From JAEYFP01 sp964579795 (lineage in GTDB: Bacteria; Bacillota; Clostridia; Lachnospirales; Lachnospiraceae): 64,000 bases of DNA. Location of the stretch: the NCBI GenBank assembly GCA_964579795.1, contig CAZOHM010000004.1, positions 44,315-108,314 on the forward strand, read 5' to 3'. Positions 27,586 through 36,431 of the stretch are shown one piece after another. A program made the position numbers and the translations under genes. Each line of letters starts with the position of its first letter. The stretch's first letter is position 1. Below the pieces are notes generated by a model that did no database searches, had not been told where the DNA came from, and saw only the letters and a list, made by a program, of their open reading frames with translations.

Positions 27586-28668
27586 TTATACCCGTTCTGC
27601 AATCAGACTGCCCATTTTTTTCGTACCAACAAGTGTACATCCATCAGACATAATGTCTCCCGTTCGATAACCTTCCGTAAGCACCTGTTTAACTGCTTTT
27701 TCAATCGCATCTGCTTCTTTCTCAAGGTTAAAAGAATATCTCAACATCATTGCCGCTGAAAGAATCGTTGCAATTGGATTTGCTTTATCCATTCCTGCAA
27801 TATCCGGTGCTGACCCATGACTTGGCTCGTATAGTCCAAAACTTGTATCATTCAGACTTGCTGAAGCCAGCATACCTATGGAGCCTGTAACCATACTTGC
27901 TTCATCAGACAGAATATCACCAAACATATTTTCTGTCAGAATTACATCAAACTGTGCCGGATCCCTTACAAGCTGCATTGCACAGTTGTCGACAAGCATA
28001 TGCTCTAAAGTAACATCAGGATAATCATTTGCGACCTCATTAACAATACTTCTCCAAAGTCTGGATGAATCAAGCACATTTGCTTTATCTACACTGGTCA
28101 CTTTCTTTTTTCTCTTACGGGCAATCTCAAATCCCTTAATTGCAATTCTTCTGATTTCTGTCTCGTCATATGATAATGTGTCAATTGCTTTTTTGACACC
28201 AGCTTCTTCAATAGTCCTTCGTTCTCCAAAATACAGTCCGCCAGTCAACTCACGCATAATCATCATGTCAAATCCATCCCCAATAATCTCCTGTTTGAGC
28301 GGACAAGCGCCTGCCAATTCATCGTACAATACCGCCGGTCGCAAATTTGCGAACAGATTTAATGCTTTACGCAATCTTAATAAACCAGCTTCTGGGCGTA
28401 GCTCTGGTGCTAATTTATACCATGGAGACGTAGAAGTATTTCCTCCGATAGACCCCATCAAAACTGCATCTGAAGATTTTGCCTTTTCAATCGTGTCGTC
28501 TGTGAGCGGTACACCATTTGCATCTATAGACGCACCTCCCATCAGCAAGTCTGTATATTGAAACTCCTGTTCAAACTTTTCTGCTGTTTTATTAAGTACT
28601 TTCTTTGCCTCGGCAACTATTTCCGGTCCAATTCCATCTCCAGGAATACAAGCAATTTTAAATTTCAT
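27586..28668 (-). CDS. leuB: 3-isopropylmalate dehydrogenase
   Basis: An NAD-dependent oxidative decarboxylase of the leucine pathway. The N-terminus IACIPGDGIGPEIV, the substrate loop RELTGGLYFGERR and the metal site LTENMFGDILSDEASM are all present. A 360-residue length is normal. AGGTGGACAT precedes the ATG. leuA, leuC and leuD are not nearby. It is the first of the leuB-ilvD-ilvB-ldt-serC-serA series. I could not find a T-box or leader attenuator in the 100 bases before it. Confidence 0.96.
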   Translation of the reverse strand: MKFKIACIPGDGIGPEIVAEAKKVLNKTAEKFEQEFQYTDLLMGGASIDANGVPLTDDTIEKAKSSDAVLMGSIGGNTSTSPWYKLAPELRPEAGLLRLRKALNLFANLRPAVLYDELAGACPLKQEIIGDGFDMMIMRELTGGLYFGERRTIEEAGVKKAIDTLSYDETEIRRIAIKGFEIARKRKKKVTSVDKANVLDSSRLWRSIVNEVANDYPDVTLEHMLVDNCAMQLVRDPAQFDVILTENMFGDILSDEASMVTGSIGMLASASLNDTSFGLYEPSHGSAPDIAGMDKANPIATILSAAMMLRYSFNLEKEADAIEKAVKQVLTEGYRTGDIMSDGCTLVGTKKMGSLIAERV

Positions 28669-28708
28669 ATGTCCACCTCATTCATTTTAATCGGTTAATA
28701 TAAATCAA

Positions 28709-28727
28709 GATGCTCCAACGGAGCATC
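28709..28727. terminator. Short hairpin between yajC and leuB
   Basis: An 8-bp stem (GATGCTCC/GGAGCATC) with a 3-base loop lies in the 100-base gap. It lacks a good run of T on either side, so it may pause transcription or process the transcript and not terminate it. Confidence 0.35.
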
Positions 28728-28768
28728 CTGTAATTTCACTGTAAAATCAACTCACAACTGTAGATAAT

Positions 28769-29092
28769 TTATTCAGCAGTCGGTTTTTCAATCTGTGCAA
28801 TTGCGGACTTCTGCATTGGAATCCTGCAGTTCTTGTTGTTTCCAAATTCAACAATAACGGTATCCTCTGTAATATCAATAATAACACCATAAAATCCACT
28901 GTTTGTAAGCACGCTGTCTCCTGTCGCAAGGTCAGACAACATAGCACGCATTCTTGACTGTTCCTTTTTCTGTGGACGAATCATGGCAAAATATAAAAAA
29001 CCACCAATCACAACAACGTAAAGTACGATCATTAAAATATTTCCTGTAGCTGAATTTGCAACTCCTGCTGTCTGTGTTAAAAATGTATACAT
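28769..29092 (-). CDS. yajC: Preprotein translocase subunit YajC
   Basis: A small single-span membrane protein that joins the SecDF part of the Sec translocase. It shows a short N-terminus, one transmembrane helix (about residues 16-38, IVLYVVVIGGFLYFAMI), the hallmark IRPQKKEQ and a beta-rich cytosolic domain ending in ENT-type residues around GDSVLTNSGFYGVI. At 107 residues the length is typical. AGGAGGATATAT precedes the ATG. It follows tgt, a linkage seen in many bacteria, but has its own promoter. Confidence 0.95.
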   Translation of the reverse strand: MYTFLTQTAGVANSATGNILMIVLYVVVIGGFLYFAMIRPQKKEQSRMRAMLSDLATGDSVLTNSGFYGVIIDITEDTVIVEFGNNKNCRIPMQKSAIAQIEKPTAE

Positions 29093-29134
29093 ATATATCC
29101 TCCTGTTTAGCCAATTTATAACTCCATGTTTCAT

Positions 29135-29163
29135 ATCATACACAATAATTTCATATACATCAA
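29135..29163 (-). promoter_or_regulatory. Sigma-A promoter for yajC
   Basis: Minus-strand TTGATG (29158-29163), a 17-base spacer and TATGAT (29135-29140) lie about 40 bases before the yajC start. The bases around the -10 and before the -35 are the same as in the ylxM-ffh promoter at 61809-61837. Confidence 0.6.
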
Positions 29164-29200
29164 GTATTTTTATGAATAAATTATCCTTTATTACCTGTAG

Positions 29201-30331
29201 TTATGATTGGTATTCCATTCCTTCTAGTTTTTTCTTTTTATAGATTGAAAAATTATTGTTTTCTATAGCCTCTCTAATTTCTTCCATCATAGTATTATAA
29301 AAATACAAATTATGAAGCACGCAAAGACGCATGCCAAGCATTTCCTTTGCTTTCAAAAGATGACGAATATAAGCTCTTGAATACCTTCTGCAAGTTGGAC
29401 AGTCGCATCCCTCTTCGATTGGCCTATCATCAAGTTCATACTGTGCATTGAATAAATTGATTTTACCATGATTGGTATACAAATGACCATGTCGTCCGTT
29501 TCTTGTCGGATATACACAGTCAAAAAAATCGACTCCCCTTTCTACACCTTCCAGAATATTAGCCGGAGTCCCTACTCCCATCAGATATGTCGGTTTGTTC
29601 TGAGGCAAATAAGGTACAACCTCATCGAGAATATGATACATTTCTTCATGAGACTCCCCCACTGCAAGCCCACCTACTGCATAGCCGTCCAAATCAAGCT
29701 CTGTAATCTGTTTGGCATGCGATATTCTGACATCAGCGTAAACCGCTCCCTGATTAATCCCAAATAAAAGCTGGTTTTTGTTAATTGTATCTTCCTGCGC
29801 ATTTAATAGTGCCATCTCATTTTTACAGCGTACAAGCCATCTCGTTGTTCTGTCCACAGATGCCTGCACATAGTCCCGTTCAGCTTTTGCACTTGGACAT
29901 TCATCAAATGCCATTGCTATCGTAGATGCAAGATTTGACTGAATTCTCATACTTTCTTCCGGTCCCATAAATATTTTTCTGCCATCTACATGTGAATGAA
30001 AATAGACACCCTCTTCTTTAATTTTTCTGAGACTGCTTAAAGAAAAAACCTGAAATCCGCCTGAATCCGTCAGAATTGGTTTGTCCCAAACCATAAATTT
30101 ATGCAATCCACCCAGCTTCTTAACAACTTCATCTCCCGGTCTGACATGCAAATGATATGTATTTGATAATTCCACCTGTGTTTTCAGCGAAAGTAAATCC
30201 TCAGTAGAAACTGCACCTTTTATCGCTGCAGCTGTTCCAACATTCATAAATACCGGCGTTTGTATGATTCCATGCACAGTAGTTAATTCTGCGCGTTTTG
30301 CTTTTCCATCCGTTTTAATAATTCTATACAT
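29201..30331 (-). CDS. tgt: tRNA-guanine (queuine) transglycosylase
   Basis: Exchanges guanine 34 of GUN-anticodon tRNAs for preQ1, the precursor of queuosine. The catalytic Asp lies in ILTDSGGFQVFSLSSL, the second active-site Asp in GVDFFDCVYPTRNGRHG, and the zinc site is CDCPTCRRYSRAYIRHL with the later LHN histidine. At 376 residues it is full length. Its ATG lies immediately past the stop of the M15 peptidase gene. queA is not in the window. Confidence 0.97.
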   Translation of the reverse strand: MYRIIKTDGKAKRAELTTVHGIIQTPVFMNVGTAAAIKGAVSTEDLLSLKTQVELSNTYHLHVRPGDEVVKKLGGLHKFMVWDKPILTDSGGFQVFSLSSLRKIKEEGVYFHSHVDGRKIFMGPEESMRIQSNLASTIAMAFDECPSAKAERDYVQASVDRTTRWLVRCKNEMALLNAQEDTINKNQLLFGINQGAVYADVRISHAKQITELDLDGYAVGGLAVGESHEEMYHILDEVVPYLPQNKPTYLMGVGTPANILEGVERGVDFFDCVYPTRNGRHGHLYTNHGKINLFNAQYELDDRPIEEGCDCPTCRRYSRAYIRHLLKAKEMLGMRLCVLHNLYFYNTMMEEIREAIENNNFSIYKKKKLEGMEYQS

Positions 30332-30332
30332 A

Positions 30333-31415
30333 CTATTTCATTCCTATCTGATTCAAATACTCTTCCAATGTCAATCCGTTATCAGTTATCTCTTCTGCTG
30401 CCACTACACCAACATAGCGAAAATGCCATGGCTCATATATGATTCCGGTAATGTGTTCTTTTTCCTTTGGATAACGTAAAATGAATCCAAACTCAGCAGA
30501 ATGCCTCCTTAACCATTGTCCAGCCTCTGTATTCTCAAATCCTTCATTTAAACTTGTATAGGATGGTGTTACAATATCAAGAGCCATACCAAGCTCATGT
30601 TCGCTTGTTCCCGGAACTGTTACAGAATATGATGCATCCGCATATGCATCCAGATATGACATGCCACTCTTCATCATTCTTTTTATTTTGTTTTCAAACA
30701 ACACCGTCTGTCTGTCAAAACTCCTATATGCTGAACATATCATTAAACTCACGCCATCTTCTTTAGCTGCAGAAAGCATTTTTGCCAAATCAGAGGCAAT
30801 ACGGCTATCGACCTGCATACTGCCGTTAATTGAAGTCAGACTCATATGATAGTTTTCCGGAATAAGATTCTGTTTGTTCACAAGAATCAGCTTCCAATCA
30901 TCAGCAAATGCTGCATCAAGCTGTTCTCCATTTTCATTATATATAACAATTTCATCTGAAGGCTGCGATATTGCCTGTCCTTCCTCATTTGAATCAGAAA
31001 GCTCCTGTGTCACAGTATTTTTTTTGATAAATTCATCAATATCCGACTCATCAGCCGGCTCTTCTCCAGTTGCTGCATAATCTGATATTTTCATTCCCAT
31101 ACCCTCAGAACTTGGAATATCGGCCATGACAATCATACTTTCATTTCCACTGTCTTTGCTTTTTGCAACTTCTTCTGTCATTACAGGTATTGTCTGATTT
31201 TTTTCTTCCGCATGAGGTGAAAACCAGCTAAAAAATACAAACACCAATATTACGCATGCTAGTAGTCCGCACCTTCTCCGGTTACGTTTCAGCCCCTCTG
31301 CCAAATGATAGAACCATACTATGCACGCTATCAATACAATTACAGGCGCTTTTAAATATGGATGTTTCCTGGCCTTATCCTGAAAAAACCTTACCATCTT
31401 TTCTTTCAACTTCAT
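30333..31415 (-). CDS. M15 family D,D-carboxypeptidase, membrane-anchored (VanY-like)
   Basis: A zinc peptidase expected to trim D-alanine from peptidoglycan stem peptides outside the cell. A basic N-terminus is followed by hydrophobic segments at about residues 20-35 and 48-65 and an acidic, low-complexity spacer to about 165. The M15B catalytic domain follows with SAYRSFDRQTVLF, the zinc ligands in TSEHELGMALDIVTP and the final EPWHFRYVG. The length is 360 residues. The AUG is 12 bases past GGAG. It heads the minus-strand run and has its own promoter facing away from aroC. Confidence 0.92.
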   Translation of the reverse strand: MKLKEKMVRFFQDKARKHPYLKAPVIVLIACIVWFYHLAEGLKRNRRRCGLLACVILVFVFFSWFSPHAEEKNQTIPVMTEEVAKSKDSGNESMIVMADIPSSEGMGMKISDYAATGEEPADESDIDEFIKKNTVTQELSDSNEEGQAISQPSDEIVIYNENGEQLDAAFADDWKLILVNKQNLIPENYHMSLTSINGSMQVDSRIASDLAKMLSAAKEDGVSLMICSAYRSFDRQTVLFENKIKRMMKSGMSYLDAYADASYSVTVPGTSEHELGMALDIVTPSYTSLNEGFENTEAGQWLRRHSAEFGFILRYPKEKEHITGIIYEPWHFRYVGVVAAEEITDNGLTLEEYLNQIGMK

Positions 31416-31505
31416 AACAAGATAAACTCCTTCTATTCCCTCTTGCTGCTAAACTTCTGATTCTTCTTTCACTTCTATCCCGATTCGTCGAATAATCTGT
31501 GGATA

Positions 31506-31534
31506 AGGATAACACAAATATGATATTTTTGCAA
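31506..31534 (-). promoter_or_regulatory. Promoter for the M15 peptidase-tgt unit
   Basis: Minus-strand TTGCAA (31529-31534), a 17-base spacer and TATCCT (31506-31511). It stands back to back with the aroC promoter, with only 5 bases between the two -35 boxes. Confidence 0.45.
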
Positions 31535-31539
31535 AAACA

Positions 31540-31568
31540 TTGCTGTTTTTCTATCAATTAAGTATAAT
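31540..31568 (+). promoter_or_regulatory. Sigma-A promoter for aroC
   Basis: TTGCTG (31540-31545), a 17-base spacer and a perfect TATAAT (31563-31568), 30 bases before the aroC ATG. Confidence 0.65.
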
Positions 31569-31598
31569 ATACTCAATTAATAATTTGGGAGGCATATT

Positions 31599-32702
31599 AT
31601 GTCCGGTTCAACTTTTGGAACAAATTTTAGAATTATGACATGGGGAGAATCACATGGAAAAGCACTTGGAGTCGTTATTGAGGGCTGTCCAGCTGGACTT
31701 TCTTTGTGTGAAGACGATATTCAGCCATATTTAGATCGCAGAAAGCCTGGGCAATCCAAATATTCTACACCTCGTAAAGAAGCTGATCAGGTTCAGATTT
31801 TATCCGGTGTATTTGAAGGTCTGACTACAGGAACTCCCATTTGTCTTCTTGTAGAAAATACATCACAGCGTTCTGCCGATTATTCAGAAATTGCTTCCTA
31901 CTACCGTCCAGGTCATGCTGATTTCACATTTCATGAAAAATATGGATTCCGCGATTATCGCGGAGGCGGCCGTTCCTCCGGGCGCGAAACAATTGGCCGT
32001 GTAGCAGCCGGAGCTGTTGCTGCAAAGCTTCTAAAAGAATTCTCTATTAACATATTTGCATATACTGCTGAAATTGGACCAATTTGTATTGACCATTCAA
32101 ATATACAAAAGAATTCTATGGATGAAAATACACTTGCTATGCCCGACCCAGCTGCAGTTATTAAAGCTGAAGCATACCTTAATAAATGTATGGAACAGCA
32201 CAACTCTGTTGGCGGTATTGTAGAATGCAGGATTTCCGGTGTTCCTGCCGGAATCGGCGAGCCGGTTTTCGATAAGCTTGATGCAAAGCTGGCACAAGCC
32301 ATTCTAAGTATAGGTGCTGTTAAGGGTTTTGAAATTGGTGATGGTTTTCAGGCTGCAAAATCCGATGGGTTATCAAATAATGACGAATTTGCAATGGAAC
32401 AAGGAAACGTAATAAAGCTATCCAATCACGCTGGTGGCGTCCTTGGTGGAATTAGTGATGGTTCAGACATCTATTTTAGAGCTGCCATCAAACCAACTCC
32501 TTCCATTTTTGCAGAACAATCTACTGTAAATAAATATGGAGAAACAATCAATGTACGGATTAAAGGTCGGCATGATCCGATTATTGTGCCTAGAGCAGTT
32601 GTCGTTGTGGAATCCATGGCTGCACTTACACTTGCAGATTTAATGCTTGCAAACACGACCAGTAGACTTTCTCATATGAAAACAATTTACGGCAGGGATT
32701 AA
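31599..32702 (+). CDS. aroC: Chorismate synthase
   Basis: Makes chorismate from 5-enolpyruvylshikimate-3-phosphate using reduced FMN as cofactor, the last shared step to aromatic amino acids. The three family signatures are present: GESHGKALGVVIEGCPAG at residues 13-30, the FRDYRGGGRSSGRETIGR block near 125 and the C-terminal RGRHDPIIVPRAV segment (here KGRHDPIIVPRAV). At 367 residues the length is typical. GGGAGGCATATT precedes the ATG. It is a single-gene unit with its own promoter and with its stop codon inside the loop of a terminator. Confidence 0.97.
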   Translation: MSGSTFGTNFRIMTWGESHGKALGVVIEGCPAGLSLCEDDIQPYLDRRKPGQSKYSTPRKEADQVQILSGVFEGLTTGTPICLLVENTSQRSADYSEIASYYRPGHADFTFHEKYGFRDYRGGGRSSGRETIGRVAAGAVAAKLLKEFSINIFAYTAEIGPICIDHSNIQKNSMDENTLAMPDPAAVIKAEAYLNKCMEQHNSVGGIVECRISGVPAGIGEPVFDKLDAKLAQAILSIGAVKGFEIGDGFQAAKSDGLSNNDEFAMEQGNVIKLSNHAGGVLGGISDGSDIYFRAAIKPTPSIFAEQSTVNKYGETINVRIKGRHDPIIVPRAVVVVESMAALTLADLMLANTTSRLSHMKTIYGRD

Positions 32703-32717
32703 CACCCTGCCGTAAAT
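32685..32717. terminator. Bidirectional terminator between aroC and the lactonase gene
   Basis: A perfect 13-bp stem (32685-32697 with 32705-32717) and a 7-base loop containing the aroC stop codon. The T-rich side reads best for minus-strand transcripts, so it probably ends the lactonase message and also aroC. Confidence 0.75.
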
Positions 32718-32730
32718 CATCTATATTACT

Positions 32731-33801
32731 TCAATCTTTGTTTTTATCAGGATTCACTTTCAACATGACAATACAGTTCCCTTTTGCAACCTTTAACTCA
32801 GGCCCATTCATGATAATTGTATTTCTTTCCATATCAATATGGAAAAATGTCATTGAATCAGATTCATGATTCAAACTGATTAAATGCTTTGTATCAGGGA
32901 AAAGTGCTATATCCTTTGGATAATCACCACTAATCGGCAAAACAAATCTTTTTTCAAGCATTCCTGTTTCATTATCAATCTCATAAGCTCCGACACTATT
33001 ATCACCTGCATTAGAGCAAAACAAAAATTTGTTATCTATTGAGAATTTCATGGCACATGCTGCCGATCCTCCAGCATGATATTCATTTAGAGTCGAAATC
33101 TTCTGAATCTTTGTAAATACCGGATTTCCGTTTTCTTCCTTGTAGGAATATACCTCTATTGTATTGTTCAATTCATGGATAATATAAGCAAATTTTCCAT
33201 CTTTTCTGAACTTAATATATCGTGGTGCGGATTCCTGCTCACATCTGACGATATCTGCCAGCTTAAGTCGACCTGTCTGATTATCAAATCGATATATTTT
33301 CACATGATCAACACCCAAATCTGCAGCACACAAGTACTTATTATCCCTTGTCATCTTCACACAGCTGACATGTGGACGAAAATTGCGTTCTGCAATACTT
33401 CCCATTCCCTTATGAAACACTTCATCAGTAATACCACCAATTGCTCCATCCTCTTCCAGCTTTAATACAGTGATTTTACCGTCATGATAACCTGCTACAA
33501 ATAAATAATTGTCTGTATAATCAGTCGAAATATAACAGCCACGCATTCCATTAATAGGTGCTCTGTTTATTTCCATCAAACTGCCATCTGGAAGAATACG
33601 AAATGCTTCAACTCCAAGATCAGTAATAGAATATACATATTTCAGATTATGTGAAATGGTAAGATATGATGAGTTTGTAATCATCACCTTATTTCGTTCT
33701 GTTATTCTACCAGCCTTTACATCCACATCATAGATACGAATGCCTTCATTATTTCCTTGCGTATATGTGGAAACATACGCAACATATTGGTCGCCTTTCA
33801 T
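32731..33801 (-). CDS. Lactonase family beta-propeller (6-phosphogluconolactonase-like)
   Basis: A seven-bladed beta-propeller of the YbhE/Pgl lactonase family, which in some members hydrolyses 6-phosphogluconolactone. Repeated blades are visible (YVSTYTQGNNEGIRIYDVD at the start; RPHVSCVKMTRDNKYLCAADLGVDHVKIY mid-protein; FSIDNKFLFCSNAGDNSVGAYEID later). At 356 residues it fits the family. The ATG at 33801 is chosen because GAGG lies 7 bases upstream. No pentose-phosphate neighbours are present, so the substrate is unproven. Confidence 0.82.
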   Translation of the reverse strand: MKGDQYVAYVSTYTQGNNEGIRIYDVDVKAGRITERNKVMITNSSYLTISHNLKYVYSITDLGVEAFRILPDGSLMEINRAPINGMRGCYISTDYTDNYLFVAGYHDGKITVLKLEEDGAIGGITDEVFHKGMGSIAERNFRPHVSCVKMTRDNKYLCAADLGVDHVKIYRFDNQTGRLKLADIVRCEQESAPRYIKFRKDGKFAYIIHELNNTIEVYSYKEENGNPVFTKIQKISTLNEYHAGGSAACAMKFSIDNKFLFCSNAGDNSVGAYEIDNETGMLEKRFVLPISGDYPKDIALFPDTKHLISLNHESDSMTFFHIDMERNTIIMNGPELKVAKGNCIVMLKVNPDKNKD

Positions 33802-33835
33802 ATTCATACCTCGCTTATTTTTCAAGATTGTATTT

Positions 33836-33864
33836 AGTATACCATACTATGAAAAAGTTGTTAA
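33836..33864 (-). promoter_or_regulatory. Promoter for the lactonase gene
   Basis: Minus-strand TTAACA (33859-33864), a 17-base spacer and TATACT (33836-33841), each matching the consensus at five of six bases. Confidence 0.6.
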
Positions 33865-33883
33865 CGATAAATTAAAATTTGCA

Positions 33884-33911
33884 TTGACATTTATATGTAT
33901 ATGTGTATAAT
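33884..33911 (+). promoter_or_regulatory. Strong promoter for the pot operon
   Basis: TTGACA (33884-33889), a 16-base spacer and TATAAT (33906-33911). It leaves an untranslated leader of roughly 85 bases before the regulator gene, long enough for an operator of the regulator itself. I saw no clear inverted repeat there. Confidence 0.7.
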
Positions 33912-34004
33912 CTAATTCAGTTGGCGTTTACAAATATTAAACTTTATGTTTATATTTACTTTTATATTACGTTTGATTTCTTATTTCTTTTTTGGAGGTT
34001 TTTG

Positions 34005-34544
34005 ATGAAAATCGGGCATAAAATCAAAGAATTACGTATTCAGAAAAGTCTGACACAGGAAGAACTTGCTGATCGTGCAGAATTGAGTAAAGGTTTTATT
34101 TCTCAGGTAGAGCGTGACCTTACCTCTCCCTCCATTGCTACTTTGGTTGATATTTTGCAGGTTCTTGGCACAGATTTAAATAATTTTTTCAGTGAAGAGT
34201 CAGACGAACAGGTTGTATTTCGTGAACAGGATTTTTTTGAAAAAATAGATACTGAGCTTGAAAATAAAATTGAATGGATTATTCCAAATGCACAAAAAAA
34301 TGCTATGGAACCAATTCGACTGACCCTTTCTCCAAACGGTTCCACATATCCGGATATGCCACATGAAGGGGAAGAATTTGGCTATGTTTTATCAGGATCT
34401 ATTACCATTCACGTTGGAAAACATTCCTATCGTGCAAAAAAGGGAGAAGCATTTTATTTTTCTCCAAACTCCAAGCACTACATCACAGCTGATAAAAAAA
34501 GCGGTGCATCCCTGATTTGGGTCAGCACCCCGCCAAGCTTCTAG
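34005..34544 (+). CDS. XRE-cupin transcriptional regulator of polyamine uptake (PuuR-like)
   Basis: A helix-turn-helix repressor or activator with a small-molecule-binding cupin. The HTH spans about residues 7-60 (LTQEELADRAELSKGFISQVER), and the cupin covers about 105-179 (EGEEFGYVLSGSITIHVG). The start is set at MKIGHKIKELR because GGAGG lies 8 bases before it; upstream codons in the same frame read as non-coding. At 179 residues it matches PuuR/SinR-cupin proteins. It lies 11 bases before potA, so a role as the polyamine sensor of this operon is likely but inferred. Confidence 0.9.
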   Translation: MKIGHKIKELRIQKSLTQEELADRAELSKGFISQVERDLTSPSIATLVDILQVLGTDLNNFFSEESDEQVVFREQDFFEKIDTELENKIEWIIPNAQKNAMEPIRLTLSPNGSTYPDMPHEGEEFGYVLSGSITIHVGKHSYRAKKGEAFYFSPNSKHYITADKKSGASLIWVSTPPSF

Positions 34545-34555
34545 GAGGAAGAATT

Positions 34556-35629
34556 ATGAGCAGAAAACTGATTGAGCTGAATAATATTTCAAAATCTTTT
34601 GACGGTACACTTGTACTAGATGATTTGAATTTATATATTCGAGAAAATGAATTCATTACACTTCTTGGACCAAGTGGATGCGGTAAAACTACTACGCTTC
34701 GAATTCTTGGTGGATTTGAAAACCCAGATAAGGGAACAGTCATTTTTGACGGAAATGATATTACCAGTCTGCCCCCAAACAAGCGTGCGCTCAATACCGT
34801 TTTTCAAAAATATGCACTTTTTTCTCATATGTCAATTGCAGAAAATATTGCTTTTGGATTACGAATTAAAAACAAAAGTCAAGCGTATATAAACGATAAG
34901 ATTAAATATGCACTTAAACTCGTAAATCTTGAAGGCTTCGAAAGCAGAAATCCCGACTCCCTAAGTGGCGGTCAGCAGCAGCGAATTGCCATTGCACGTG
35001 CTATTGTTAATGAGCCTAAAGTCCTTCTCTTGGATGAGCCTCTTGGTGCACTTGACCTAAAGCTTCGCCAGGACATGCAGTATGAACTGATTCGCCTGAA
35101 AAATGAGCTTGGTATCACATTTATTTATGTTACACACGATCAGGAAGAAGCTCTTACTATGTCAGATACTATTGTTGTCATGAATCAGGGCTATATTCAA
35201 CAGATTGGAACACCGGAGGATATTTATAACGAACCCCAGAACGCTTTCGTGGCAGACTTCATTGGTGAAAGCAATATTATTCCTTCAATTATGATTGAAG
35301 ATAAACTCGTCGAAATTTTAGGCACAAAATTTCCATGTGTTGATACCGGTTTTGGAACAAATAAACCGGTTGATGTTGTCATACGTCCTGAAGATATTGA
35401 TCTTGTAAAGCCGTCGGAAGGAATTATCAGTGGAAAAGTGACGCATCTGATTTTCAAAGGTGTTCATTATGAAATGGAAGTTCTGGCAAATGGACATGAA
35501 TGGCTTGTACACAGTACAGATATGTTTCCGGTAAATACAGAAGTTGGGCTTCGTGTGGATCCATTTGACATTCAGATTATGAACCGACCTGAATCTGAAG
35601 ATGAGGAGGCTGCTGCCATTGAAGAATAA
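34556..35629 (+). CDS. potA: Spermidine/putrescine ABC transporter ATPase PotA
   Basis: The ATPase subunit that powers polyamine import at the inner face of the membrane. Walker A GPSGCGKTTT, the signature LSGGQQQR, Walker B VLLLDEPLGALD and the H-loop VTHDQEEA are all intact, and a TOBE-type domain fills the last 100 residues (DVVIRPEDIDLV). The length is 357 residues. The start is chosen at MSRKLIELN after AGGAGGAAGAATT. The frame ends 11 bases inside the proposed potB start region, and the AGGAGG serving potB lies within potA. Confidence 0.95.
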   Translation: MSRKLIELNNISKSFDGTLVLDDLNLYIRENEFITLLGPSGCGKTTTLRILGGFENPDKGTVIFDGNDITSLPPNKRALNTVFQKYALFSHMSIAENIAFGLRIKNKSQAYINDKIKYALKLVNLEGFESRNPDSLSGGQQQRIAIARAIVNEPKVLLLDEPLGALDLKLRQDMQYELIRLKNELGITFIYVTHDQEEALTMSDTIVVMNQGYIQQIGTPEDIYNEPQNAFVADFIGESNIIPSIMIEDKLVEILGTKFPCVDTGFGTNKPVDVVIRPEDIDLVKPSEGIISGKVTHLIFKGVHYEMEVLANGHEWLVHSTDMFPVNTEVGLRVDPFDIQIMNRPESEDEEAAAIEE

Positions 35630-36431
35630 AAAATTTCTGGCTGCTCCATATCTCTTTTGGGCAATCAGTTTCATCCTGATTCCGTTAGCAATGATAATAT
35701 ATTATGGATTCACAAATAAATCTGGTGGTTTCACGTTTGAAAATATTACCGCTATTTCATCTCCTGAGAATTTAAAAGCACTTGGCCTCTCCATTCTGCT
35801 ATCAATAATCAGTACAGTCATCTGCCTTTTACTTGCATACCCACTGTCAATGATTCTCTGTAACATGAATGTAAATCAGTCAAGTTTCATCGTTCTGATA
35901 TTCATCTTACCAATGTGGATGAATTTTTTGCTACGAACACTTGCATGGCAGACATTGCTTGAAAAAAGTGGTGTTATTAATATGATGCTTAATTTTCTGC
36001 ATTTACCAACGCTAAATATTATTAATACGCCTTATGCGATTGTTCTTGGCATGGTATATAACTTTTTGCCCTTTATGGTTCTTCCAATTTATAATGTATT
36101 AATTAAAATTGACAAAAATGTGATTAATGCAGCAAGAGATCTTGGAGCTAACGGATTTCAGACTTTTTTAAAAATTATTTTTCCATTGAGTATTCCCGGT
36201 GTCATCAGTGGAATTACTATGGTTTTTGTTCCTGCACTAACGACATTTGTAATTTCGGATTTGCTTGGAGGCAGTAAAATTCTATTAATTGGAAATGTGA
36301 TTGAGCAGGAATTCAAACAGACAAGTAACTGGAACGCCGGCAGTGGACTTTCTCTGGTTTTAATGATATTTATTCTGATAAGTATGGCTATTACAACAAA
36401 ATATGACAAGGAAGGGAGTGGCATGTTTTAA
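35619..36431 (+). CDS. potB: Spermidine/putrescine permease PotB
   Basis: An integral membrane permease of the polyamine importer with about six helices and the EAA-type loop seen as NAARDLGANGFQTFLKIIFPLSIPG. I propose a TTG start at 35619 (then KNKKFLAAPYLFW), because AGGAGG at 35604-35609 lies 9 bases before it; the in-frame ATG at 35601 has no ribosome site and would overlap that sequence. This gives 270 residues. It overlaps potA by 11 bases and its stop overlaps the potC ATG (TAATG). Confidence 0.92.
   Translation: MKNKKFLAAPYLFWAISFILIPLAMIIYYGFTNKSGGFTFENITAISSPENLKALGLSILLSIISTVICLLLAYPLSMILCNMNVNQSSFIVLIFILPMWMNFLLRTLAWQTLLEKSGVINMMLNFLHLPTLNIINTPYAIVLGMVYNFLPFMVLPIYNVLIKIDKNVINAARDLGANGFQTFLKIIFPLSIPGVISGITMVFVPALTTFVISDLLGGSKILLIGNVIEQEFKQTSNWNAGSGLSLVLMIFILISMAITTKYDKEGSGMF

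Noticed and set aside
27586..28768. Attenuator or riboswitch controlling leuB
   Set aside because: The 100-base gap has only an 8-bp hairpin without a T run, and no leucine-rich leader peptide was found.
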